From positions 1 to 38,039 of IMG/VR virus record IMGVR_UViG_3300033145_000302: a stretch of 38,039 nt of DNA; one strand, written 5' to 3'. The notes under the pieces were generated by a model, which was not told the DNA's origin, searched no databases, and saw only the letters and a program-made list of their open reading frames with translations. This DNA is from a virus. Positions 6,500-14,496 of the stretch are shown here, one piece after another (position 1 is the stretch's first letter; every line of letters starts with the position of its first letter). Position numbers and translations under genes: made by a program.

Positions 6500-7681
6500 T
6501 TAGGCAAATCCTACATAAGTTTTTTTAGAATGACTGAACGAACCGTACCTGGCCGCGTCCATAGCATGATCGTTAACCTTGACCGGCTCATCAGTTATCT
6601 TACCATCTTTCATTTTCCAAGAATAGGACTTAATCTCTTTTAACAATTCAACTGATCTGCTTGTTACAAATATTTTTCTTGATTTACAATAATCAATTCC
6701 GTCCTTTACCTTGTTATCAGTAAGAGCTTTTTCCTTGCTCTTCATCGGAATATGAAACCCAGCCTTTTTAAGTAAATAGATTTTCTCTGGTTCTGACGGA
6801 TCAGGATATATCGGAATATTCTTATCAATCTTTTCTTCAATCATTTTCGCAATTAAATCTTCCGTTGTCAATCTACTCTGATAAATCTTCTGGTCCCAAT
6901 AAAGATTGTCGTCATAAAGAACTATCTCGATTAAAGAAGTGGCATTGTTAAATCCAAAGTCTAAACCATAGAAACGATCTACATTCTTCTCTAATGGCAA
7001 CTCATCAATCAACTTCCAGTTATTATAAATCTTAGCTTGACTCATACCTCTCAAACCAAGCCCGTAAATCTTCCAATAGTTCTCATCAATATCTTTATAT
7101 CTTTCAATCTCGCTAACCAAAGAAGGATTTAGAAACGGATTATCAAGATATGTTGACCTAATCAATAAGCAATCTTTTCTAGGAACAACCATATCATAGA
7201 TCCAATGAAACTCATCAGACGGATTATAATCAAGGAAAACTTTTTGCTCTGTCCTCATAGAGAATTGCCTATAAGTTTCCAAGTCAAATTCATTACTCTC
7301 ATTGATCCATAAAATATCTCTTCTCTGACTTCTTAATTTTTGAGGAGAATCGGCGGCTACAAACTCAACCATATTCTTACCAAACTTATAAGTCTTATCA
7401 GTCTTATTGTGAAAACTCTCTTTGTAATACCCCCAGTTATCCAATATATGAAAAAAGTCTTTCATAGCCGTTCTCTTTAAAGTTGGCAAAGACTTTCTCG
7501 ATATCGTTATTCTTAAGCCCTCATTTGGATTTCTTAACAATAAACGACACATCAATTGAGCAATACTATAAGTTTTAGATGAGCCAGTTCCTCCCTCATT
7601 TACGATAATCCTATGCTTATCGCCTTCATAAGCTTTAAGGTTCTGGAGAAATATGTTTGTTACTGTTTCCTGTATCCTCAT
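6500..7681 (-). CDS. terL: Terminase large subunit
   Basis: A 393-residue packaging motor. The ATPase half has a Walker A-like loop EGGTGSSKT (residues 29-37) and a Walker B region RRDILWINESNEFD (about 120-134). The RNase H-like nuclease half starts with RFYGLDFGFNNATS (metal-binding Asp), continues with PDPSEPEKI, and ends with KVNDHAMDAARYG, the conserved last Asp site. It would cut concatemeric DNA and pump it through the portal. It overlaps the small subunit gene by 47 bases in another frame. Length and order match Terminase_3/6-type subunits. Confidence 0.93.
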   Translation of the reverse strand: MRIQETVTNIFLQNLKAYEGDKHRIIVNEGGTGSSKTYSIAQLMCRLLLRNPNEGLRITISRKSLPTLKRTAMKDFFHILDNWGYYKESFHNKTDKTYKFGKNMVEFVAADSPQKLRSQRRDILWINESNEFDLETYRQFSMRTEQKVFLDYNPSDEFHWIYDMVVPRKDCLLIRSTYLDNPFLNPSLVSEIERYKDIDENYWKIYGLGLRGMSQAKIYNNWKLIDELPLEKNVDRFYGLDFGFNNATSLIEIVLYDDNLYWDQKIYQSRLTTEDLIAKMIEEKIDKNIPIYPDPSEPEKIYLLKKAGFHIPMKSKEKALTDNKVKDGIDYCKSRKIFVTSRSVELLKEIKSYSWKMKDGKITDEPVKVNDHAMDAARYGSFSHSKKTYVGFA

Positions 7682-8264
7682 TTTTCTTTTTTAATTTTTC
7701 TAAATCTTCCTTATTAGTTACCACGTTAAAATCAATTCCTTTAAGATCTAAACCTCCCATTAAATCAAGAACACCTTTGACCTTTCCATATCTCCTATCC
7801 GTTAAATACTGAAAATATCTAAAGTCTCCACTCATAGCCTCAAGCACTGCTCTCATTACCATTTTAATTTCAACAGAGTTAGCATCCATACCTTTCGCCT
7901 TAGCTATCATAACAAAAGCCTCTTTCAATATAGTGTTAAAATCTTTTGAACCTTTTGGCCTTCCTGGTCCAGGCGGAGGATTAGTTCCTTCAACAAATTT
8001 ACCTTCCGCATCTCTCTTAATACCTGTTTCCTCCGTGTTTGTTACAGGTTTTTTAATTTCTTCCTTAGTTTCTTCTTTCTTTACTTCTTCCTTAATATCT
8101 TTACTTATTGTAGTAACAGGAATTTCTTTAGGCGTTCCTACCGATACCTTGACCTCCTCCACTCCCCTCTCTTCTTGCTTTACTACTACACTTACCTCTT
8201 CCTTCTTCTCTTCCTTTATTTCCTTTATTTCTTCTAAATTTTTTTTTATTGTTTTTTCCCACAT
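7635..8264 (-). CDS. terS: Terminase small subunit (DUF5681-like)
   Basis: A 209-residue protein. The first ~85 residues are a low-complexity Lys/Glu/Val region (EEIKEIKEEKKEEV and repeats). Then comes DAEGKFVEGTNPPPGPGRPK (a landmark of DUF5681, 'G-x-F-x-x-G-x-x-x-N-P-G-R-P-K-G-S') and a helical domain (TILKEAFVMIAKAKGM, MVMRAVLEAMSGD, YGKVKGVLDL) with the size of a small terminase DNA-recognition core. It sits directly upstream of terL. The charged N-terminal extension is unusual for the family, and a run of A/G-rich codons encodes it. Confidence 0.8.
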   Translation of the reverse strand: MWEKTIKKNLEEIKEIKEEKKEEVSVVVKQEERGVEEVKVSVGTPKEIPVTTISKDIKEEVKKEETKEEIKKPVTNTEETGIKRDAEGKFVEGTNPPPGPGRPKGSKDFNTILKEAFVMIAKAKGMDANSVEIKMVMRAVLEAMSGDFRYFQYLTDRRYGKVKGVLDLMGGLDLKGIDFNVVTNKEDLEKLKKKNEDTGNSNKHISPEP

Positions 8265-8270
8265 AGTTTT

Positions 8271-9155
8271 TTAAAACCATAAACCTTTTAAATAATCATT
8301 GAACAAGTAATCACTAACATTACAATTTACAGCATTTCCTAAAGCATAATATCTAGCTGAATCACTCTCTCCTTTCGTCCAACCATCTGGAAAGCCCTGC
8401 AACCTCTCACACTCTAATGTCGTTAAGTACCTTACCCAATCCTCATACGCTACTACCTTCTCCCCACATCCAAACTGTGTCGTTAACGTTCCTACTCTAT
8501 CATACCCTCCTACCAGTTCGAAGTTAAACTTTCTTTTCTGTTCTACTTTTTTAAAATTGAAATCTGATCTAGGCAAAATTTTATACTCTCCATCATTCTC
8601 TCTGATATCTCTAAACCTTTTACTATCATCAATAATAACTGGCCGCTTAAATTTAAAATCCTTTTTACTCCCCAAGAAGAACACCCTCTCCCTATTCTGC
8701 GCAGATCCATAATATAACGAATTCAATAACACCGCTCTTACATTGTAACCTAAATAACTTAATAACTTAAGAACATTCTCAAAAGTCTTTCCGTCATTAT
8801 GATTTAATATACCTTTTACATTTTCTAAAACAAAAAAATCCGGACTCTTTACTTTTAGAATATCACAGATATAAAATATCATCTTCCCCCTCTTGTCCTC
8901 GAACCCCTGCCTTAACCCAGCTAAACTAAATGATTGACAAGGAAAGCCACCTAATAACATATCAAAGTCTGGTAATCCCTTTATATCTATTTTAGTAATA
9001 TCTCCAAAGTTTTTAACATCCCCGTAGTTCTTTTTATAGATATTTACTGAACTTTGTTTTATTTCAGAGATGCCAACGCATTCACTCTTGCCCCTTAGGC
9101 CATACTCTAATCCTCCTATCCCTGCAAATAAACTTATATGTTTAAGCTTTTCCAT
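8271..9155 (-). CDS. DNA (cytosine-5)-methyltransferase
   Basis: A 294-residue C5-methyltransferase with the family motifs in order: I FAGIGG (10-15, SAM binding), IV PCQSFS (72-77, catalytic Cys73), VI ENVKG (111-115), VIII QNRERVFF (about 152-159), IX and X near the end (CERLQGFPDGW and YALGNAVN). The target-recognition region between VIII and IX is short, typical of single-specificity phage enzymes. No cognate restriction gene is seen, so it probably protects phage DNA against host restriction. It overlaps the ParB-like gene by 14 bases, so the two are co-translated. Confidence 0.93.
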   Translation of the reverse strand: MEKLKHISLFAGIGGLEYGLRGKSECVGISEIKQSSVNIYKKNYGDVKNFGDITKIDIKGLPDFDMLLGGFPCQSFSLAGLRQGFEDKRGKMIFYICDILKVKSPDFFVLENVKGILNHNDGKTFENVLKLLSYLGYNVRAVLLNSLYYGSAQNRERVFFLGSKKDFKFKRPVIIDDSKRFRDIRENDGEYKILPRSDFNFKKVEQKRKFNFELVGGYDRVGTLTTQFGCGEKVVAYEDWVRYLTTLECERLQGFPDGWTKGESDSARYYALGNAVNCNVSDYLFNDYLKGLWF

Positions 9156-9726
9156 TCTTATTAATTAATTCCAATAATTTATCTTTATCCAATTTGTTTC
9201 CATCCCCTTTAAAGAAATCTCTAATAATTTTATATTCTTTAATATCTTTGAAATAAAAAGATGCCCTCTCTTTTAATATCGGTGTTTCCGGTGCTTCAAC
9301 CGTTATAACCTCTAATCTCAACGGATCAAGCATTGTATTCTCTATGTCATCTAAAGAAAATATCATTTTTAATTCATCCTCTCCCCATCCAGCCTCACTT
9401 AATAAATCCTTGCTAAACTCCTTAAGTAAATCATTATTCCAACCTCCTAGCTCAACACTCTTATTCGATAATATTAAATACTTTTTCTTTTGTTCTTCCG
9501 TTAAACCAGTAATCTTAATTGCATCGATCTCTTTATATCCTAATTTCCTTAATGCCTTCACTCTTCCATGCCCGGCTAAAATCTTATTATTCTCATCGAT
9601 TACAATATCATCGATAAATCCTAATTCTTTGATACTCTTCTCAATTAATTCGTCATTATGTTTTTTAGGATTTTTATCGAAAGGCTTTAACTGATCAATA
9701 TTAACTTTTAAATGTAATTTTTCCAT
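9142..9726 (-). CDS. ParB/Srx-fold nuclease-like protein
   Basis: A 194-residue protein. Residues 8-95 form a ParB N-terminal domain: QLKPFDKNPKKHND, IKELGFIDDIVID, ILAGHGRVKALRKLGY with the GHGR box II. The phrase KITGLTEEQKKKYLILSNK is typical of phage ParB proteins joined to, or next to, DNA methyltransferases. The C-terminal third is unassigned. It precedes the cytosine methyltransferase and overlaps it. It may act with the methyltransferase or in packaging; it is not evidence of plasmid-type partition because no ParA is present. Confidence 0.85.
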   Translation of the reverse strand: MEKLHLKVNIDQLKPFDKNPKKHNDELIEKSIKELGFIDDIVIDENNKILAGHGRVKALRKLGYKEIDAIKITGLTEEQKKKYLILSNKSVELGGWNNDLLKEFSKDLLSEAGWGEDELKMIFSLDDIENTMLDPLRLEVITVEAPETPILKERASFYFKDIKEYKIIRDFFKGDGNKLDKDKLLELINKNGKA

Positions 9727-9728
9727 TC

Positions 9729-10208
9729 TTATTTTTTATCTTCTGGCTTATCTTCTTTGAACATTGAATCATAAGCCTTGCTAAACAAACTATCTACCCA
9801 TCTCCAAAACTTATTTAATGGTTGATGATACTCAATCATTGCTTCAGAAATTCTAAAGATATCAGATAACTTAACGCCCCGGTAATTAAGCCCTAATTCT
9901 CTTTTAACAAAAACATCAATACTTATCGCAATCGCTTTTTGTTTCTTTTGAGCAGCAAAAACTTCTGGATATTTTTCTTTCAATGCTTTTCCAGCATTAC
10001 AATTTTCTCCAAGATTATAAACCTCTGTCCAGAGATCCTTTTCTTTTATCTGGACTCTCTTCTCTGCCCCCTCTCTAAGGACCGGCAAATAACCGTTCTC
10101 GGTAGTTTTTGCCTTTTTCATAAAATTACTAACCTCGTCATCTGCTTTTTGCACCTCGTCATAAAGCTTGTATAAAACCTCTAATTTGTTTTGTGTTACT
10201 TTTTTCAT
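9729..10208 (-). CDS. Uncharacterised helical protein upstream of the ParB-like gene
   Basis: A 159-residue protein without a recognisable domain. It is mostly helical: an N-terminal coiled-coil-like stretch (KLEVLYKLYDEVQKADDEV), a middle (LWTEVYNLGENCNAGKALKE), and an amphipathic C-terminal helix (LNKFWRWVDSLFSKAYDSMF) with a charged tail. It starts 2 bases before the end of the spacer to the ParB gene and belongs to the same transcript that ends with the terminase genes. Confidence 0.7.
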   Translation of the reverse strand: MKKVTQNKLEVLYKLYDEVQKADDEVSNFMKKAKTTENGYLPVLREGAEKRVQIKEKDLWTEVYNLGENCNAGKALKEKYPEVFAAQKKQKAIAISIDVFVKRELGLNYRGVKLSDIFRISEAMIEYHQPLNKFWRWVDSLFSKAYDSMFKEDKPEDKK

Positions 10209-10320
10209 GTTTATTAAATAATTTTTTTAATAATTTATTTCTCTTCCCTCGAACTTTAATACCAAATATTGTTTTAGGTGGATCCCTATAAAAAATATAA
10301 ATTGCCTTATTTTCTTTCAT
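10159..10320 (-). CDS. Possible small basic protein after the glycosyltransferase
   Basis: A 53-residue frame from ATG 10320 whose start overlaps the glycosyltransferase stop (ATGA), beginning MKENKAIYIFYRDPPKTIFG and then strongly basic (VRGKRNKLLKKLFNK). The overlapped start suggests coupling and it fills an otherwise empty 108-base gap. Against it, the end overlaps the next gene by 50 bases. Confidence 0.4.
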   Translation of the reverse strand: MKENKAIYIFYRDPPKTIFGIKVRGKRNKLLKKLFNKHEKSNTKQIRGFIQAL

Positions 10321-12056
10321 GATTTTCTAATTCTCTCTTTTATTCCAGAAGGTAAACGACTATAAACCTCTGGCTCCAGAATAATAATATCTCCAGACCT
10401 ATATTTTCTACCTAATATCTTAACTACCCTCTTTGCAAAATATTTCTTATTACCAAGCTTATCAATCCTTGTTACCCCCCCATTCATTTCTTTGCAATAC
10501 GTAATTCCAAGCGATTTAAAGAAATAATTTTTATCGGACTTCCTAGCCCTATACTGTTGATATTCTTTAGACACATCATACCTCTGTTTTTTATGATCAA
10601 CAATTGGATCAGGACTAAAGGCCACATTCTTACCAGCTTTCTTAATTGAAATAAACCAATGAGAATGCTCATAAGCTACCTTGATATTTTCGTCCCACGG
10701 AACATCTCTAATGCTTTCTGTTCTGGCCACAAAGAAGTTAAATGTTAAATCAACCTTCTTATATCTTAAGCCACTCTCCTTATCAACGTCTTTAACTATA
10801 TTCTCATGAACAATTTTATATTCAATATGATCAGGATGAAGATTTATAAAGCCTTGATAATTTCTTACATTTTTATTTTCCATTATCCTACCTCCAACTA
10901 AATCAAACTCCGGATGATTATCTAAAAACCTAACCATCCTATCAACCATTGCTCTATCGTCATACAAGAAATCATCATCTCCAATAAGAACATAATCTGT
11001 ACTTACCTTATCCATTAATCTATTTCTACAAACTGGCACGCCAGAATCAAACCTTAATTCTACATATTCTCCCCCAGCATCAAAAACAGCGTTCTCAACA
11101 CCCTTATCACGACGTCCGTTTTCTCCAACTAAAATCTTGCCAATATCTGGATAAGTTTCTTTAAGAGATCTAATGCAATCAACGGTATATTTCGGCCTTA
11201 AAAACGAAACAATAATTGCTGTTAACCTATCCATTCCTTTCAGCTTAACTATTTTTTTAACAGGAGATTTCCTAGACTCTTCTTTTTCAAGCTCAATTAC
11301 CGAACCATTAAAACCTGTTACATGCGTTATTCCTAATGATCTAAGAAAATAATTTTTATCAAATCTCCTATTTCTATGTTCGGAATATTTATTACAAACG
11401 TCATAATTTTGAAATTTATGCTTGACTATCGCTTCAGGAATAAAAGCTACATTTTTCCCTGCCCTGTAAGCACTTATAAACCAATGAGAATGTTCGTAAG
11501 CAACTTTTATGTTCTTATCCCACGGCAAATCAATAATATCTTTTACTCTTGCTACAAAGAAATTAAAAATCATATCAACCTTTTTATATCTTAATCCAGT
11601 GACTTTATCTGTTTCCACAACCTTATCTTCTTTAACCAGATTATAAACAATACGATCTCCTTGAACGTCAAAATATCCTTGATAGTTTTTTACTAGATTG
11701 CCTTGTAGTATTCTTCCACCGGCAATATCAAATTCTTTATGATGCTTTAAAAACTCAACCAGCTTATCAACTTTAGCTCCTTTATCGTATAAAAAATCAT
11801 CATCTCCCACCAATACATATTTTGTTTTAACTTCTTCTAAAAGCATATTTCTGCCTGGCCCTACTCCACAATCAAAAGACAATTGAATATACTTGCCGCC
11901 AACATCAGAAACAGCCTTAGCAACATCAGCATTTCTTTCTCCATTTTCTCCTACTAAAATCTTAATTTTAGGATATTGTTTTCTTAAAGACTTAACGCAA
12001 TCAATCGTATATTTTGGTCTAAAAAATGAAATTATTATAGCCGTTAAATTTTTCAT
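10317..12056 (-). CDS. Tandem-duplicated GT-A glycosyltransferase
   Basis: A 579-residue protein made of two homologous GT2-like domains: residues 1 to about 255 and 275 to about 530, then a 50-residue basic tail. Each repeat has LTAII(I/V)SF(F/L)RPKYT near its start, LVGENG, the metal-binding GDDDFLYD (residues 84-91 and again in the second half), GLRYKKVD, FNFFVAR, and KVAYEHSHWFIS, so both copies look catalytically intact. The second begins with Met275 (base 11234), as if two genes were fused by loss of a stop. It should transfer sugars from nucleotide sugars. It is coupled by an ATGA overlap to the LicD-type gene and lies in a glycan-modification cassette. Confidence 0.85.
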   Translation of the reverse strand: MKNLTAIIISFFRPKYTIDCVKSLRKQYPKIKILVGENGERNADVAKAVSDVGGKYIQLSFDCGVGPGRNMLLEEVKTKYVLVGDDDFLYDKGAKVDKLVEFLKHHKEFDIAGGRILQGNLVKNYQGYFDVQGDRIVYNLVKEDKVVETDKVTGLRYKKVDMIFNFFVARVKDIIDLPWDKNIKVAYEHSHWFISAYRAGKNVAFIPEAIVKHKFQNYDVCNKYSEHRNRRFDKNYFLRSLGITHVTGFNGSVIELEKEESRKSPVKKIVKLKGMDRLTAIIVSFLRPKYTVDCIRSLKETYPDIGKILVGENGRRDKGVENAVFDAGGEYVELRFDSGVPVCRNRLMDKVSTDYVLIGDDDFLYDDRAMVDRMVRFLDNHPEFDLVGGRIMENKNVRNYQGFINLHPDHIEYKIVHENIVKDVDKESGLRYKKVDLTFNFFVARTESIRDVPWDENIKVAYEHSHWFISIKKAGKNVAFSPDPIVDHKKQRYDVSKEYQQYRARKSDKNYFFKSLGITYCKEMNGGVTRIDKLGNKKYFAKRVVKILGRKYRSGDIIILEPEVYSRLPSGIKERIRKS

Positions 12057-12616
12057 TTACTTGCCTCTTCTTTAGTTATTTCAGAACGCTCCCAATTTAT
12101 ACAACGAGGATCAGTAGCCCAATTCCACTTCTGAATTGGAGTTTTCCAATCTCCATACATTGCTGTTAAATATTCTTCTACTGGATTAGGAACAAATACC
12201 CTCATCCCTAAAAAGTCTATCTCTTTTAAATTATCAAATAATCTTTTTTCAAATTCAAGAAATATTCGTTTTTTATTTTTCCAATAAGTATTCCACACAA
12301 TATTATCTTTCTCGTAATGAAAGAAAAAATCAGTCTTAATTCCCCATTTTCTCCAAGCAAACTCATAACCATTTTCAATCTTTCCAAAGTCGCAAATAAA
12401 ACTAAAGCCATTTCTAAATAATTCTCTAGCCAAATACCATACTTCTGAAGGATCTTTAATCATTACCCCAATATCTGTGTCTGTATCGTAACTTATAAAG
12501 TCCTTCTCTCTAATAGCCCCTAAACAAGTTCCGGCATCAAGCCACCACTTAATACCTAATCTGTTTAATATTTCTGTTATTACCTTAATGTTTTCTCTAG
12601 CTTTAACTTTATCCAT
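12053..12616 (-). CDS. LicD/fukutin-type phosphotransferase
   Basis: A 187-residue protein of the LicD family (nucleotidyltransferase fold). Residues 22-50 show the family signature: IKWWLDAGTCLGAIREKDF followed by SYDTDTDIG, giving the G-T-x-L-G-x-x-R and D-x-D-x-D metal site. LicD proteins transfer a phospho-alcohol such as phosphocholine from its CDP derivative onto a surface glycan. A cytidylyltransferase gene two genes upstream could make such a CDP donor. The C-terminus carries a Trp-rich stretch (YGDWKTPIQKWNWATD) typical of the group. The substrate cannot be read from the sequence. Confidence 0.85.
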   Translation of the reverse strand: MDKVKARENIKVITEILNRLGIKWWLDAGTCLGAIREKDFISYDTDTDIGVMIKDPSEVWYLARELFRNGFSFICDFGKIENGYEFAWRKWGIKTDFFFHYEKDNIVWNTYWKNKKRIFLEFEKRLFDNLKEIDFLGMRVFVPNPVEEYLTAMYGDWKTPIQKWNWATDPRCINWERSEITKEEASK

Positions 12617-12636
12617 TTTTTATTTTATTATTTATT

Positions 12637-12882
12637 TTATTTTTCATCATCATCAAGCCACACTTTTTTATTTCTAACAAAAGTATAATATATTTCTATA
12701 TTATCTCCAAGTTTCTTATGTTTGAACTCTCCCTCGCTTTTCTTACTTGCTATAATGGCCATAAATATATCGTCTAATATCTCTGCATCTAATTTTTTTA
12801 TACACCAAATAGAAAAACTACCATGCCAAGACTCGGCATCATAGTTCCAATTATTATCAATTTTCTTCTCTTTAAAAACCAT
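12637..12882 (-). CDS. Small uncharacterised protein of the glycan cassette
   Basis: An 81-residue acidic protein (NWNYDAESWHGSFSIWCIKK, then DAEILDDIFMAIIASKKSEG, and an acidic end WLDDDEK). No family is recognised. It lies between the epimerase and LicD genes with short gaps of 13 and 20 bases, so it is very likely co-expressed with them. Confidence 0.65.
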   Translation of the reverse strand: MVFKEKKIDNNWNYDAESWHGSFSIWCIKKLDAEILDDIFMAIIASKKSEGEFKHKKLGDNIEIYYTFVRNKKVWLDDDEK

Positions 12883-12895
12883 ATTATTTTATTAA

Positions 12896-13594
12896 TTAAT
12901 TTTTAAATTTTATGTAATCTAAAACATTTATTTTCGGTTCCCAATCAGGAGTAGAATTTTTGATAACAGAATCAACAATATCTCCAGACTTAAATTCTTG
13001 CATAAATACCTTCTTACCAGTCGCCGCCGCTAATTCATTAATTGAAACTGGCTTGCTACCACCTAAATAATATTTTCCATTGTCCCAATCCTTAGCCTTG
13101 ATTAAACCATCAACGATATCTTCTAAATGCACAAAGGTCCTAGTCTGTTCTCCCCCATAAACAACGATAGGATCATCAATAATAAATTTCTCAACAACTC
13201 CATTTTTGTTATCTCCAAAGATATTAGGCAAAACACAAATTACTAAATTCTCTGCCATCATTTCTAAATAATCTTCCGCTGTCCTTTTAGAAAGACCATA
13301 AGGACATGACGCTTCAATTGAGGCCGCCGAACCAGTATAAATAATTTTCTTATTTTTATACCTCTTAGCAATTTTAATAGCCGTTAAAATGTTCTGCCTA
13401 GCATCATAAATAGGATCTTCCCAAGATTTAGGAACACTAGCTTGAGCGGCTAAATGATAAATTACATCAGCATCAGGTAGTTCGCAACTTAAAATATCTT
13501 TACTACTTTTAATATCTAAACCAACCGGATTAAATTGCTTTAACTTTTCAAATAACCTAGATCCTATGTAACCCTCATGTCCAGTAACAATCAT
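12896..13594 (-). CDS. NAD-dependent epimerase/dehydratase (extended SDR)
   Basis: A 232-residue Rossmann enzyme. The cofactor loop is GHEGYIG (residues 5-11), with Asp27 after the second strand, a DADVIYHLAAQASVP stretch, and the catalytic Tyr-x-x-x-Lys at 99-103 (YGLSK). It acts on nucleotide sugars, for example as a 4-epimerase or reductase, and so probably supplies donors for the neighbouring glycosyltransferase. It is shorter than usual (about 310 residues): the substrate-binding part is reduced. One base separates it from the cytidylyltransferase stop, so the two are translationally coupled. Confidence 0.88.
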   Translation of the reverse strand: MIVTGHEGYIGSRLFEKLKQFNPVGLDIKSSKDILSCELPDADVIYHLAAQASVPKSWEDPIYDARQNILTAIKIAKRYKNKKIIYTGSAASIEASCPYGLSKRTAEDYLEMMAENLVICVLPNIFGDNKNGVVEKFIIDDPIVVYGGEQTRTFVHLEDIVDGLIKAKDWDNGKYYLGGSKPVSINELAAATGKKVFMQEFKSGDIVDSVIKNSTPDWEPKINVLDYIKFKN

Positions 13595-14371
13595 TTAGTT
13601 TTTTTCTATTTTAATTTTAATTTTAATCGCGGTTGAACTTTGTCCTTTAAAATAAGGACTTTGAATAATCTCTCCACCGTAAGACTTAACATAATCATTT
13701 GCAGGTTGCTCTTTATGATCTTCACTTTCCATTAAAACATCCGGCTTTAATAATTCAACATTTGTTAATGGGGAATATTCTCTTTGAGGAACAACCTCAT
13801 CAACACACTTTAAGGCACTTATTATTTTCATTCTCTCTCCAAAACTTATAATTGGTTTTGACTTTTTCTCCATTGTTGCCCCATCAGTCAAAACTCCTAC
13901 AATTAAATGATCTCCTTGTTTCTTTGCCCTCTCTAAGTGTTTTAAGTGTCCAATGTGAAGAATATCAGCTACCACATAAGCATAAACTACCTTTTTTTTA
14001 TTCCACAATTTTTCGTTGATCCAATAAATAGGAATTTTAGTGAAAATATAAGTTAGAGTAATACTAGTCATAGTCTTGATATTTCCTGTTATAAGGTAAG
14101 TTATCAATCCTAAAATTAAATTTCCCAGAATAATCTCATAAGTAAAAGATTTAAGATAAGGTCTAAACTTTTCACTTACCTTAATTTTCTGCCAGGCTCT
14201 CTCATGCAGATAAAAAATAACAAGGAATATTCCATGATGAATTACCGTTGTTAATGTCGTTTGAGCTAAACTTCTTGTAAAAAACCAGGTTATAAGTGCT
14301 AACCAAAAAACCCCAAAAAGACGCCACATAATACTCTTGAGCATAGATCTCCTTTTATTATCGTACTTCAT
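13595..14371 (-). CDS. Two DUF2061 membrane domains fused to a cytidylyltransferase
   Basis: A 258-residue fusion. Residues 8-63 (RSMLKSIMWRLFGVFWLALI ... LHERAW) and 70-124 (RPYLKSFTYEIILG ... WINEKLW) are two DUF2061-type units, giving about four membrane helices. Residues 127-258 are a cytidylyltransferase of the glycerol-3-phosphate / RfaE-C type: HIGH at 139-142, GVLTDG at 159-164, ISFGERMKIISALKCVDEVV and GQSSTAIK near the end. It would make a CDP- (or ADP-) activated polyol or alcohol phosphate at the membrane, a plausible donor for the LicD-type enzyme. The fusion is unusual. The start overlaps the 33-residue basic ORF by 14 bases. Confidence 0.88.
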   Translation of the reverse strand: MKYDNKRRSMLKSIMWRLFGVFWLALITWFFTRSLAQTTLTTVIHHGIFLVIFYLHERAWQKIKVSEKFRPYLKSFTYEIILGNLILGLITYLITGNIKTMTSITLTYIFTKIPIYWINEKLWNKKKVVYAYVVADILHIGHLKHLERAKKQGDHLIVGVLTDGATMEKKSKPIISFGERMKIISALKCVDEVVPQREYSPLTNVELLKPDVLMESEDHKEQPANDYVKSYGGEIIQSPYFKGQSSTAIKIKIKIEKN

Positions 14372-14459
14372 ATTTTTTATTAATATTTTTTTTATTTATT
14401 TTTCTTAATTTTCTAATATCTCTCCGTCTTAATTTTTTCGACTTTTTCTTTTGACTCAT
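14358..14459 (-). CDS. 33-residue very basic peptide opening the glycan operon
   Basis: A short frame from ATG 14459 (MSQKKKSKKLRRRDIRKLRK and then more Lys/Asn) that starts 8 bases after a good -10 box and overlaps the next gene by 14 bases. About half its residues are Lys or Arg. It may be a real peptide or just a translated leader that delivers ribosomes to the cytidylyltransferase start. Confidence 0.5.
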   Translation of the reverse strand: MSQKKKSKKLRRRDIRKLRKINKKNINKKYEVR

Positions 14460-14467
14460 AGAATACT

Positions 14468-14495
14468 ATTATAACACTTATTCATAAATTAACAA
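14468..14495 (-). promoter_or_regulatory. Promoter of the glycan/methylation operon
   Basis: Minus strand TTGTTA - 16 bases - TATAAT, with TGT giving an extended -10. It begins directly after the stop of the PD-(D/E)XK-like gene. The first ATG is 8 bases past the -10, so the transcript would be leaderless or nearly so. Confidence 0.65.
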
Positions 14496-14496
14496 A

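Noticed and set aside
8271-9155. Complete restriction-modification system
   Set aside because: Only the cytosine methyltransferase is present; neither neighbour resembles a restriction enzyme.
9142-9726. ParB-like gene as evidence of a plasmid-like prophage
   Set aside because: No ParA, parS cluster or plasmid replication gene is present; ParB-fold genes beside methyltransferases and terminases are common in lytic and temperate phages.
10484-10672. Second minus-frame ORF inside the glycosyltransferase
   Set aside because: It lies wholly within a gene with intact motifs, has no domain and no start signal. The same applies to the short frames at 12226-12411, 18518-18775, 24675-24860 and 25277-25462.
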